DNA from: Phocoena phocoena
Taxonomy: Eukaryota; Chordata; Mammalia; Artiodactyla; Phocoenidae
Reading direction: 5' to 3'
Assembly (NCBI RefSeq): GCF_963924675.1
Contig: NC_089220.1
Span: forward strand, 160,617,270-160,681,269
Length of the DNA: 64,000 bases
Position numbers and translations under genes: made by a program. Shown here piece by piece: positions 12,126 through 23,345 of this stretch. How positions within the stretch are numbered: the first letter of the stretch is position 1; the number at the start of each line of letters is the position of its first letter. The notes below the pieces were generated by a model, which was not told where the DNA came from, did not search any database, and was given only the letters and a program-made list of their open reading frames with translations.

Positions 12126-13134
12126 ATAACCTGTGAACGTCTGAATTATATAATCACAAGGCAAAGCAGGTCCAGGATGGCTGGTTCAGGGTTTTTGCCA
12201 TTGAAGGTTTACACAACTGACAATTTTCACTGTATAAGATGGCCAGTTAATAGAAGACATGCTTAAACAGCCTGTTTCAGAAATCTGATAGACTTCTATT
12301 TCTCCAGCTTCCTTGATCTGCTGTCTGATTGTGGCTGGGTTGCAGGTTTCCCCTCACTCTGCTGTTAGGCAAACAGTGAGAGAAAGTAGAACTCAGGGTC
12401 TCTAAACCTGGGTTGGTATGGTTGTGTTAGGAGACAGGAGGGAACCTATGTCACCTGGGAGCCACATAGATTGAACGTTCTAAAGTCACACTCATGAAGT
12501 CCCCTGAACGCCGTTCTGCAGCTGGACTGTGCTGGCCGGGGCCCAGTGATGACAGGAACCCTGGCTGCTCATCAGATGACAAACAAGTGGATGCCATAAG
12601 CCCTGGAGTTATGCAACACTCATATCTGCCCTGAGTTCACATCTATTAGAAGCTGCTTGATACTAGAGTAAGTTCTATCTTTGGACCTGGCAAGCTTTTT
12701 TTGAGATCTTAAAATGACTTGCCATTTAGGAAGGCAAGAGTCCAAAGGCTTGAAATGACCACGAATTTGGATTTGCTTTTCCAGTGTCCTGCAAAGAGGA
12801 AATCTCCCTTTTTCTGCCCTCCCTGTTCTCTCATCTCTTTCTTTTTGGTTCACCACCCTGTGGGTCTGGTGCTCATTTATTCAACAATCTGTATAAATTT
12901 AACATCAAATGTTTAATGAGTTCCCTGCCAAATTTAAGGAGACAATTGCACTCAAACCCCTCTGATATCAATGGCATATTTAAAAGTCTAATTTAACAGT
13001 AACATACTTGGCTTTTTGATTCCTTTTGATTTGCCTTACCTTTTTTCATCAACTTAGGAGATTTTTCAGCTACAGTCTTTTCAGATTCTTCTTGACTCTC
13101 TGTGTATGTAGGCGCCCCGGGCACCTTTATTTAA
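12126..13134. other. Single-copy noncoding DNA
   Basis: No gene, RNA or repeat recognised. The sequence becomes T-rich close to the L1 fragment at 13135. Confidence 0.5.
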
Positions 13135-13474
13135 TCTTTTTTGAAGATTATTTTTAAATTGAAGTAAAGTTGATTTACAATATTATGTTGCTTATATATT
13201 TTATATATAGTAGTGTGTACCTGTTAATCCCAGACTCCTAGTTTATCCGTCCCCCCTTTCCCCTTTGGTAACCATAAGTGTGTTTTCTATGCCTGTGAGC
13301 CTGTTTCTGTTTTGTAAATAAGTTCATTTGTATCATTTTCTTTCAGATTCCACATATAAGTGATATCATATGATATTTGTCTTTCTCTCCCTGACTTACT
13401 TCACTTAGTATGATAATCTCTAGGTCCATCCATGTTGCTGTAAATGGCATTGTTTCTTTCTCTATTATGGCTGA
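13135..13474 (-). mobile_element. 5'-truncated L1 3' end, minus strand
   Basis: Reads as the reverse complement of an L1 3' UTR plus the last codons of ORF2. The 3' UTR is of the 'ttgatttacaatattatgtt ... cccctttggtaaccataagt' type. The ORF2 end appears as reverse-complemented LICGI and SEVSQGEKDKYHM. It stops abruptly at 'tatggctgagt' (about 13474). About 340 bp. Confidence 0.9.
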
Positions 13475-14519
13475 GTCCCTGGGCTGATTTAGAAGGGAAC
13501 ATGGTAGTGAGAAGGTCAGAATGTGCCCTTTCTGCTCTGGCAAGACAAAGATGTTTGCATGAGTGGCGCTGCTAAAAGCAGGCTCCTCTACTGGCCTGTT
13601 TATCTTCACGGGTCACGTTTGAGGAATTCTTTCTATCCCAAGTCTCCTGATAGGGAAAGTGAATTCCAAACCCGAGGCCAATACTTTGAAAGGTTATGGG
13701 AAAAATAAATACTTTAGTGTCTGCAAATAATCCTTTCTTGCTACAAGAAAAATATATCTATTAATAAAATAAAAATTGTTGTGCAAATATTTCTTCAAAG
13801 AGAGGCAATAAAAATGACAAGGTGCTTTACACGAAGGCCTCCAGCCCATGGTAAATGTCCTGAGTTGCTACAAATGCTGTATTAAGCCCAGAGTAAAGTG
13901 CTCGTCGGACATGAGATTATCAGTCGTGGGCTCGGGGAAGAAGGGTTCGAGCAGAGGGGTTCCCAGCTCGTAGAAAAGCCAAGCCAGAGATGGGCCTTCT
14001 CAGTGCATTTGCCTGACTCCTAACTCCTTTGCTTCCAGAAGGTCTGAGTGAGAAGGGAATGGAAAGAAATGACTGGAGGGTCTAGGTCGCACGTGGTATA
14101 TAAACAAAATTCAGGGTCGTCAGTACCTCTGGCAACTTTTTAGGCTCTAACAGCCAGAAAGCTTATTTTAAAATCTATAACTGGGAAAATATGAAATGTT
14201 AAATATCTACTCTTCATTTTATTTCTTTTTTCTTTACCCTTCCCCCTCCTTCAGGTAGAGGGATATTTGAAACTGCTAAATATTTCAAAGGTAGTATTAA
14301 GGGATTAATAAACTGGAACTTTAAATTCCATAGGTGTAGAAGTATCTTTAGATACTTCTAAGCCTTTAGAAAGGCTTCGGCTAGTTTGAGATACTTGGGG
14401 TTTGCACTTTTTAAAATAATACAATTAGGAAGTCCAGTAAATGTCTTCAGGAGATGTGGAATGATAAAATTCATCTGTAAAACTAAAATTTTTGAAATAC
14501 ATATTTATTTTCTAACTGT
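13475..14519. other. Single-copy DNA with two adjacent small hairpins
   Basis: At 14339-14358 two perfect 9-bp arms flank a TT loop, and at 14360-14377 two 6-bp arms flank a 6-base loop. Otherwise nothing is recognised. Confidence 0.5.
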
Positions 14520-14985
14520 AATACGTGTGGATTGTAGAAGTGGAAAATAAGAAGAATATGAAGAAGAACCTTTTAATAGAACTATTGGTAATCCTGCCAC
14601 CTTTAATTCTTTTGGGAATCTGGCAGAGAAATACACATTCACAAAGAAACTACACTAGCATCATATTAAATATAAAGTTACGTGCCCACTCCTTTCCACG
14701 TAACATTTTTTATCTTGATCATTTACCGTAACATTAGCTGTATATCAGAAATGCGGTTTTTGAAGACCGAACAGATTACTATCTCATAGATATCCCCAAA
14801 TTAATATTACCTCACTGTATGCCATTTAGTTTCCAATTCTAGTTATTATAAAGGTTTACCTCAGTGAACAATTGTGTATGTGCTTGTGTGTAAATAGCTG
14901 GATAAATAGATCATTTTCTTAGAATAATGTCTAGGAGAAGAATGACTAGGTCAAAGATTATGAGCATCTTTGCAGTCCAAGTTTG
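14520..14985 (-). mobile_element. Old L1 (L1M-like) fragment, minus strand
   Basis: The right part (about 14780-14985) follows the order seen in reverse-complemented L1 ends: 'tttccaattctagttattataaa', 'cctcagtgaacaattgtgta', 'gtctaggagaagaatgacta' and 'ggtcaaagattatgagcatc'. The left part is weaker. Much more diverged than the other L1 pieces here, so an old L1M-type copy is the best guess. Confidence 0.45.
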
Positions 14986-16599
14986 GATCCCAGGTCAGTT
15001 TTTCAAAGTCATCCGTGCCAGGAGTTACTGATTTGAGGCCAGTTTCCTTTGGCGAGGGGTGGTCCATCACAATGAGCAGTTCCAATTTATGATGGGGATC
15101 ATCCCCTTTGGCAGACGCAAGCCTCTGTCAGCTCGGCAGCAGTGGGTTCCATCCAGGCCTGATTTTACCTCTACCTGCCCAGAGTTCATTTTGGACCCTG
15201 GAGGAAGGCCCGTCCATCCACAGTGAGCTCATCATGGGCAGAGGAAACAATGTTGGCCATTGAGATGCTGGCCGGAGATATAAACTTTGTGCAGGTGCTA
15301 CATCTCTCCTTCAGTTCACCAGCTGCCCCTGGAGAGCCACGTGAACTGCTTACCCCTCAAACGCCCTTCCTTATCCATATGAGGGAGAAGGATAACGAAA
15401 GTCTACTAGATGAAGCGATTTCTCTTTAGAAAAATAAGAACTAACGTGGGAAGGGCATCTGTGGAAGGTGCTGTATTCTATTTTTGGCAAAATGTGAGCA
15501 TCTATGGATACATTGCTTTGTCTATAGCACATTCAGATTTTACCACCTGTGAATTCAGTTGAGTCGGTACCTAAGTACTGATTTGGGTAATATGCTCATT
15601 TATAAAGTTGGTGCCTGTGATTTATCCTTACGACAAAGGGGAGTTGGTTTTCTTTGGATTTTCAAAGTTAAAAACATGGTTATCTTACTTTAGGGTAGTT
15701 TAAAGTTTAAAGGAGGGCAGTGACCCAGGGTCATCGGTCACTTTGTGCAAACATCTGTTTTCCTCTGCATCACAAAGAAACGTAGCCTCCCTGTTTTCAA
15801 TTATTACACTATTCTTGGGGCTTCAGGGAGCCCCCGTTCTAGCCACTGTTCATTCCCCAGGCTGCCCTCAAACAGCAGCTCTGAAATGGCAGCCAGTGTG
15901 GAAGCCAGGTTTATCAGGCCACAGGGACAATGAAAAGGACGTGTGGGAGTGAAGCAGTTGGCAACGTCCATGTAAAGAACATTCAGGTGTTTAATAACTA
16001 CGATTGCACTCGGAACCCCCATGGGAGGCATCCACACCGTCCAGACATCACTGTTTTGCCTCAGCACGTCGGTCTCTCTGTGGTTTGGGCTGGAAGGTTA
16101 TGGGTTTTTGGATGTGCGCTCTGTGAAAGGAGACATGGACAGTGCCTCCTTCATCTCCATCCTCAGAGGCCAGCACTTGGCCGAGCCCACACTGTGGCTA
16201 GGAATCCATGGGAAAGGGCCTTAACATAACAGATATTTCCTATAGCATTTAGATTTGTACTAGGGAAAAAAACTGGGAAGAGGTGCCTCTGCCGATCCTG
16301 TGTTCCCTCTAGTGAGGACGTGTATTAACATTAAAGCAAAAGTATTTTATAAAAAAATATTTGCATTCCAGGAGAACTTCCTGTAGGATATCACATAGAA
16401 TCCTCTTACTCATTGTCATTGAATCAAGGAGTTGCTATGGACCTTGAGAGATCTTCTCTCTGACCTGATGCCTTTCAGTAAGTGAATGACCAAGTCACCC
16501 AGAACAGACCAGGCTTATACTTTGTTCCTAGCAAGTATTGGCGAGTATGGGAGGAAATGTGTTCTCCCTAGACACTGCTGCCTATAAGTTGGTACTTTC
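14986..16599. other. Single-copy noncoding DNA
   Basis: Overlapping frames of 60-99 codons at 15743-16229 occur on both strands and none shows a domain. No splice-bounded exon is convincing. Confidence 0.45.
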
Positions 16600-17035
16600 A
16601 GCATTGTCTGTAATCGAAAAAATTAAAAACAGCTTAAATGTTGACAGTAAAGGAATAAACTCTTCAGATCCTTTTCATGGAATACTTTGTAAAAGGTGGA
16701 TCAATATATACTGACATGGAAAGATAAGCAAGATGAATATTTCTGAAATGAAAAATATAGAATAATATGTATAGTAGGATAGTATCTGTCATATATAAAT
16801 AGAATGCTCCCCACTAGATACATGTACTGGGTGTGGGTGTGTGTGTGAATGTAAGTAAAAGATCTGGAAGAGTACAGAGAAAATTATTGTGTTGCACACA
16901 TTTTGAAACAGAAATTAGGTGTGGGGGGAGAAGCGTGGTCTAGGGGAACCTCAGCTTTATTTGTAATGTTTAAATTTTGGATAACTAGTGTTTATTGCTT
17001 GTATAGTTCATTTATTTATTACTTTTAATTTACTT
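16600..17035 (+). mobile_element. Old L1 (L1M-like) 3' end, plus strand
   Basis: Diverged but collinear with an old L1 3' end: 'cagcttaaatgttgacagta', 'catggaatactttgtaaaag', 'tatatactgacatggaaaga', 'gtatagtaggatagtatctg', 'gatctggaagagtacagaga', then an AT-rich 3' part. A short GT run lies near 16830-16850. Confidence 0.5.
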
Positions 17036-19047
17036 TTGATATTACACTATTACTTCATTATAGGATTTACATATTTATTATTGTATATATTTTTTAATAA
17101 GGTAGAAGAAAATCTCTTGAGAGCAAGGTAGACAGCAAGCGCTCACTACGTACGTGTTGTCATAGAGATCGCCAAATGCGGTACATCATTTCAGCGTGTT
17201 GCATCCGGGATCGCAGACCTTCTTCCTTTGTCAAGTTGAAATCTTTCCCATTTTAGCTTGAACTGATGCTTATTTTTCCGGGTTTGCCCTCCTGTTGGGC
17301 ATTCTGAAAATTCAGAGAACGCGATCAGCATTTCCTGCCTGTGGGCAACCCTCCGACAGGCCTGCCTTCAACTTAAGCCAGCTTTGCCTTCTCCCTGGAG
17401 GGCAGAGAGTTCTCATCTCTGCTCGCACAGCTACTGGAGGGCGGTTGTGTTCACCGGCTGTGCTCACTTGAATGTGAACGCAGGGGCCTGTGCAGTGTTA
17501 GCCTCGGGACTCCTGGTCTGTCCACATCTTATCAGTGGCACACAGGAATGGTCCCTGTTGGCTGAGAGGAAAACATTAAGATTTATTTTTCTTTTTGAAG
17601 GTGATTGACCCCAGGAAAGAGTGCCCAGTACAGAATGTGAGCTGTCAAACTATCCTGGGGACAATTAGTTCTCTGCGGCTCGTCGCATATCAATACATAT
17701 GTGCAAATTTAGAGGTTTAACAACTCAAGCCAAACATACTTATCTACCCACAGTGGGGAAAAATGTTCACAGTAGATTATGTGAACTGTCGATCCAAGTT
17801 CTTTTTAACACATGAAAACAGCTGTCTTAGTTTTCTCACAAGTCAGCAGCCTGTAGATTTCTATTACCTGAGTCAAATTTAACACAATTTTTTTTTTTTT
17901 AAGTGATGAGCTTTATGATGAGAGACAAATAGAAAATTCCATCTTTGGTTGGTGGCAGGAAGGTGAGGGCAGCAGGATGAATCTGTGGGAAACAGTACAA
18001 CTATTCAGAGAAGGTGAGGTGCCTCAGTCTTTAATTTCACTCTTTGGCCCTGTTGGGTTCCTCACATCAAATAACGATATTAGTCTCACCCCCATCCCCG
18101 CCAATTGAACCCCAGAGTGATGTTAAAATGATAACCGGCACCGACAAGTTCTAGGAGCTTTCCCTTCTTTTGACAATTTCCGAATATTTAAAAAATGTCT
18201 CTCTTAGGTGGTTTCCATCTATACAGATTGATGAAAAGCATATGCTTTACAGAATACAGCACCAGAGGATGACGGAGGAGACAGGAGTTCTGACCTGCAG
18301 GATGGACTTCCAGCCCATCGTCCCCTCTACCAGCAGCAGCTCCTTGTGTCCCCCTGGGAGCTCCACCCCCCGAGTGCCTGGCTAGGTGTGGTTTCCTCTC
18401 TCCTATGGTGAGAGCAGGGCCACCCACAGACTGGGGGGTCTGCCCTTGTTCCTTCTCTTTCAGGTCCCGACAGAGGGATTCCTGGATGGAATCAGCTCCC
18501 TCTCTCCCGTGCCTTCCTTCATCCCGAGGGAGTCTTGAGAAGACACACACCCACCTCTTCCCAAGTCAGGGTCATCTGAACACTGAAGAACTCCTTCTGC
18601 CGATGAGTTTTTCAGGGCCTTAGAGTTACTTACAAGTCAGATTCCTCCCCCTAGCAGTTGGAAATATCCCTGTTATTTTGTCTGTGTCTTTTAAGATACC
18701 ACGTGATAAACAGGTAGCCAACTGTAGGTTTGACGTGACGGAAACAGGCTATTAGGTCCAAACCCTGGACCTTGGCTCTGTGTGGGATGTCCTGTCCACA
18801 GAACAGCAAAACAGGAGGGATTTGTGGCCTCTCCTCCCCTCCCTGTGCTGGGCCGCTGCTCTGGCCACACCTCCTCTGAGCTGTTTCAGTGGCCTCTGTC
18901 TAGGTTTCCAGGCTTCTCCTCTCTTGCTATGTGTCCCATGTCTTTCCCTGGCTCCCTTGTATTGCCTGCTGAACAGTATTAAAATTATTTTAATAAAACC
19001 TCATTTTAGTATACAGAGGCCCTTTACTACAATATGCTTGCTGCCTA
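17036..19047. other. Single-copy noncoding DNA
   Basis: No gene recognised. Contains a T run at about 17887-17900. A 120-codon minus-strand frame at 18188-18550 overlaps plus-strand frames and shows no domain. Confidence 0.45.
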
Positions 19048-19498
19048 TTGTAGGCTAATTGTGTGCCCCCGTGAGATTCAAGTCCTATTTCTGATACCTG
19101 TGAATGTGACCTTATTTGGAAATAGGGTTTTTGCAGATGTAAATGGTTGAGGTGAGGTCATCCTGGAGAGTAGGGTGGGTCCCAAATTCAACATGACTAG
19201 TGGCCTCTTAGGAAGAGAAAAAGAGAGACAGGGACATTCACCCAGAGGGAGCAAAGCCACATGACTACAGAGACATGTGATGCAGCTACAAGCCAAAGGA
19301 TGTCAGAGATTACAAGGAGCCACCAGGAGCTAAGAGACGAGCACGGACCTGGCTCTTCCTCAGAGCCTCCAGAATGAACCCATCCTGCCGACACCTTGAT
19401 TTGGACTTCCGACTTCCAGAACCACGAAACAATAAATTGCTGTGGTTTTAAGTCACCCAGTTTGTAGTAATTTGTTAGAGCAGCCCTAGGAAACTAAT
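19048..19498 (+). mobile_element. MaLR-type (ERVL-MaLR) solo LTR, plus strand
   Basis: Collinear with MLT1/MST-like LTRs: an early 'ctaattgtgtgcccccgtga', 'gtgaccttatttggaaatag', 'tgaggtcatcctggagagta', 'gcctcttaggaagagaaaaa', 'cctgccgacaccttgatttg', 'cttccgacttccagaaccac', the polyadenylation signal AATAAA at 19431-19436, 'taagtcacccagtttgtagt' and a final 'ggaaactaatgc'. About 450 bp, moderately diverged, no internal retroviral sequence attached. Confidence 0.82.
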
Positions 19499-20258
19499 GC
19501 CTCACCTCACCTGCCTCCCCAACCTGAACCCAGCAAAGCAAACACTCCACTGCTCTCTGCACACAGCAGCCTCTCCTCAGATACCTGTGTCTCACCAGGA
19601 GCTTTTTTATCTTCAGGTCTGGCCCTGGAGACCACAGAGAAGGTAAGCTCAGAAAAAAAGGCAGCCAGATTCTGTCCGACCATAATGACCTCTGACTGTG
19701 AGATGTCTACTCCCCAGGTGGAAAAACTTACCTGGTCAGATAAAAGACTTATAATACAAATGCAATACAATTTGAAGCAAATTATAAAATAGACCAGTGC
19801 AAATTAACTAGCATGATATCTGTATAGGCCTTCCCCAGAGAATTTGAATGTTTGTGGTCACTGTTGAATGCAGGGGAATCAGAGGGTATGGGTGTAATAA
19901 GACTGGGGGCCCCAGAGGAAATGTGTCCTCAGAGGAAGCCTGTCTCTGGTCAGGTTACCTAGGAGTGGGATCCCTGACACCCAGGCAGGAGGAAGCCCTC
20001 ACAATAGGTAATTGCTCCCAGCTCTACCATGTGCGCTGGACCACGTCCATGGTCAAACATGGCTTCAACCTTTGTGGTCAGACTCTTCTAGCTGCAAGGG
20101 AGCTACAGGAAATTTGAATACATTTCCATTTCTTTTAGTTTCTTTCCTTTGCTCTCTTTATCCACAGATACTTTCCCTGACTTCATTAGTTCAAGAAAAT
20201 GCTGTAAAGTTTAAGTCTTCCCCCCCTGCCACATTTGTAGTGCAAGTGGCACTGTGGA
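19499..20258. other. Single-copy noncoding DNA between two LTRs
   Basis: Separates the MaLR LTR from the solo LTR at 20259. No recognisable gene or internal retroviral sequence. Confidence 0.5.
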
Positions 20259-20759
20259 TGTAACACAGAAGAACAAACCTGACTCCATACTGGATCTCTT
20301 CCTTTAGCGCTAACCTTTGGGCTCTGCTGCCTGTGCTTGGTCATGTGGGCTCTGCTCCTTTTGTGAAAGAATGTTGCCTATAGCCTGAAATATACAGGAA
20401 AGCCCATTCTCAAGGCTCTGACCTTTAAAGGTATAACACTTTTCCATTCATATAGAGATAAAAAGTTGCAGAGCAGAGAATAACAATCGTCTTGTTGGAG
20501 GTTTATAGAAACGCTGTGACCAGACCTACCTGGACAGCTGCAAGAGCAAGGATTCCACACCAAGAAGTTTGCAGCAACCAGCTACAGCCGCTCCCCTTTT
20601 AGTCTAAAAGAAGCCTGAATCCTAACAGGTAAGATGGTTCTTTGGGACACTACTCCACTATCTTCTTTGCTGGCTTTCTGAATAAAGTCACTATTCTTTG
20701 AGACTCTCAACTTATTGGCCTATTGTGTGGTAAGCAGTACAAGCTTGGACTTGGTAACA
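20259..20759 (+). mobile_element. Solo endogenous retrovirus LTR (ERV1-like), plus strand
   Basis: About 501 bp, starting TGTAACACAG and ending TTGGTAACA, so it has the TG...CA termini of an LTR. A TATA-like TCTAAAAG lies at 20603-20610 and an AATAAA signal at 20681-20686, a normal spacing for U3/R. Flanking 4-mers are TGGA (20255-20258) and AGGA (20760-20763), one mismatch from a 4-bp duplication. Long segments match the reverse complement of 41034-41516, for example the 'ggaaagcccattctcaaggc' part, so both belong to one family. No gag, pol or env is attached. Also carries a donor-like CAG/GTAAGA at 20626-20634. Confidence 0.88.
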
Positions 20760-22767
20760 AGGAGTCATCCATAGACATACATAGATAGAAAGAGTTAGTA
20801 CACAACTGAATGAATGAATGAGAGGATGGAAGTCTTTCACTAAATTAATATGCTGAAGCTTCTCAACCTGATGTTTTTCACAGGGTGAAAGAGCAGTGGG
20901 AGAAGATGCCTGGGTGGGTGGTGCACCCCCGGAGGCAGGCATGCCCCTCTGGGATCTGAGGGGGACATCTCTCCCTTACAGGAAGAACAGCTGGTACTTC
21001 TTCCACTGCCTGGTTAAGAAGAAATTCTTTTCAGGAATCATGAAGGGTTTTGTCTTTATTAAGTTACGGATTTTTTTACGTTTGCATATTTCTGTTGTTT
21101 TCTTTTTTCTTTAACTCTAGGCTGTATCCATGGGATTTGTGTAACTAACTGGAAACAAAATTTCTGATATTCATTCAATCCAGTCAGCCTTTTCCCACAT
21201 GCTTGCTTCTTCAGAGGGACTAGAACCTTCTCCAACTTGTGGACAGTACAAATTGCAGCTTCACTTCAGAATCAGAACTAAACATGGGTTCCAGTTGGCT
21301 CTGTCAGCCCCAGGCAAAACGGGGTACACTGCCTTCGCACCCACCCTCTTATGATTGCCTCTTAGCTATTTCTGAGCTACGTGGAAACAACTGCTTGCAC
21401 GTGTACACACAGGTGTGCACACACATACACACAGAGGCATGCACAAATACCCACGCTTGTTTTCTATAGGGAAAATCATTTATTCCACTTCATGGAATGA
21501 GGAGTCTACCGGCACCACTGGCTCAGTCTGGAAGTGAAGGAGCTGAACCCCGTTTCAGCGCAAGGCAGTAGCCAAGGCTGCACAACTGAGCAGCCCAAGT
21601 ATTTACCGTTGCGTTTGTTGTTGATTTGGAAAACAAACAAATGTGTATTGACGTAAAGCAACATAAAAATTCGATTCAGGCATACTGACTTTTTCACACT
21701 TAGGCATCAGAGAGTAGCTGAGAAATGAGAGATTCAACCAGTAATGGATGTGTGCCAGCCCCTGGTTGTAAAGCACATTTGAAGGCTTCTCGTCTCAAGT
21801 GTCTATCACTGTTTTTAGCACAAAACGCGTGCTCTGGTTGGTGCTTTGAATGTCTTAAGGGGAGTGGATGAGCACAAATGCTTGTGTTTCGGTACATTTT
21901 TTTTCCTCCTGAAGCCCTTTGCTCTATCAGGATACACACAGAGGGATCTCCACAAGAAATCCATCCCCACCACCTCTGGCTTCACCAGGCACCCAGCAGA
22001 GACAAGTGAACTACCTCCCCTGACCCAGGACAGCCCATAACTCAGGGTAAATTGGAAATGGTGGGAAGTCTGAGAAGCCACTGTTTTGGGGCCGATTTCC
22101 CAAATACAGATGCTGCTGCTTTTTGACAGATGAATTAGCCTGCGGACTCCCAATCTTTGGGTAACTGCCAACACTTTATCACCGGGGTTCTGCGATCCTC
22201 AAATCTCCTTGTCTTCTAAAAGCTTATACTTTAGACCCATGAGCTAGAATGTGAGGAGGATTAAAATTATTGTTATCTCTTGAGATAGTTTATAAAAACG
22301 TGAGTTTTCTGTTATATTCACTGTCATCCTCCCATCCTGGGACCACGTCAGGGTGGCCAGTAGCTGACTGCCATCGTTTTGTAGTGCAGGAAGAGCTGCC
22401 GTCCCATGAAAGTGGGTGTCGTTTGATACAGGTGCTTCTTTGTATGTATAGGAAATAGTATGGTCCCCAGATCACACGCAACTGTTATTTCATGCACTGA
22501 GTGAACGGAGTAATTATAGGTTCTGAAGAGACAGGGATTGTGGATTGAAGCCGCCTCAGTTTGGGCTTTCTTTTTGTGGAAGTGTTTTAATTATATCTTT
22601 AATGGCCTAGAATTCACAATAAACTGAAAAGGCAACACATTGATATTCTTTCTGGGGTTGTATTGGCTGACCGTATTTGTTTTGTAAAATGATACAAGGA
22701 AATGGTGAAAAGGCTATAAATACTTCAGAGGAGATGCTTATCTCCCTCTGAAATGGGCAGATTTCTA

Positions 22768-22789
22768 ACATCAGGGTGAACCCTGATGT
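22768..22789. repeat. Perfect short inverted repeat (hairpin)
   Basis: Arms ACATCAGGGT and ACCCTGATGT, 10 bp each without mismatch, are separated by only GA. Confidence 0.85.
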
Positions 22790-23284
22790 GTATGTAGCAT
22801 TTTAGGTTGTTTTGGGGGAGGGGCGTAGCACCCTTTTGCAGTTTTCAGCATCTGAGAGGTGGATTTCTCACGTTGGTCTTCTAACAAACATTGATTGTTG
22901 TCATCTTGCGTTGCTTCAGTAAGTCTAAGCTATAAAATAAAACAAGAAGGTTTGTACTGTTGGCATTTTCATAACGGGAAATAGTTGAAAAGCATTATCT
23001 TTTACCCAGACTTGAACTTTTAAAAATAAATTTAGAAGTTTTTTAAAAGTTTAGAAGGATATCAGATTCCTCGAAAGGTTATAAACATGTTCCTTATTTC
23101 TTGAGCCATATAGAATGCATGATTAAATGAACTGAGAAAACATATAACAGCGCTTACAAAATTATTTTTATTGTGTTTGATGCATTAAAAAAGAAAGGAT
23201 ATTTTTAAATGGAGGCTGGTGATGACTTCCTTCTGGAGTCTCCTACGAGTGTGTTTATCAAATGCCGATCAACCAAGCAAATCT

Positions 23285-23345
23285 ATGACTCAGTCATGTT
23301 AGTGCGGGAAAAAGTGGGTCAAAGCAATTACTTGGCCTTATATAG
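23285..23345. promoter_or_regulatory. Candidate cluster of AP-1-like and SRF-like sites
   Basis: ATGACTCAGTCAT at 23285-23297 contains the AP-1 heptamer TGACTCA and has 6-bp mirror arms around a central C. CCTTATATAG at 23336-23345 is one base from the SRF CArG consensus CC(A/T)6GG. Between them is GGTCAAAG (rc CTTTGACC). These motifs are short and occur by chance, so the call rests only on their clustering in repeat-poor DNA. Confidence 0.25.
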
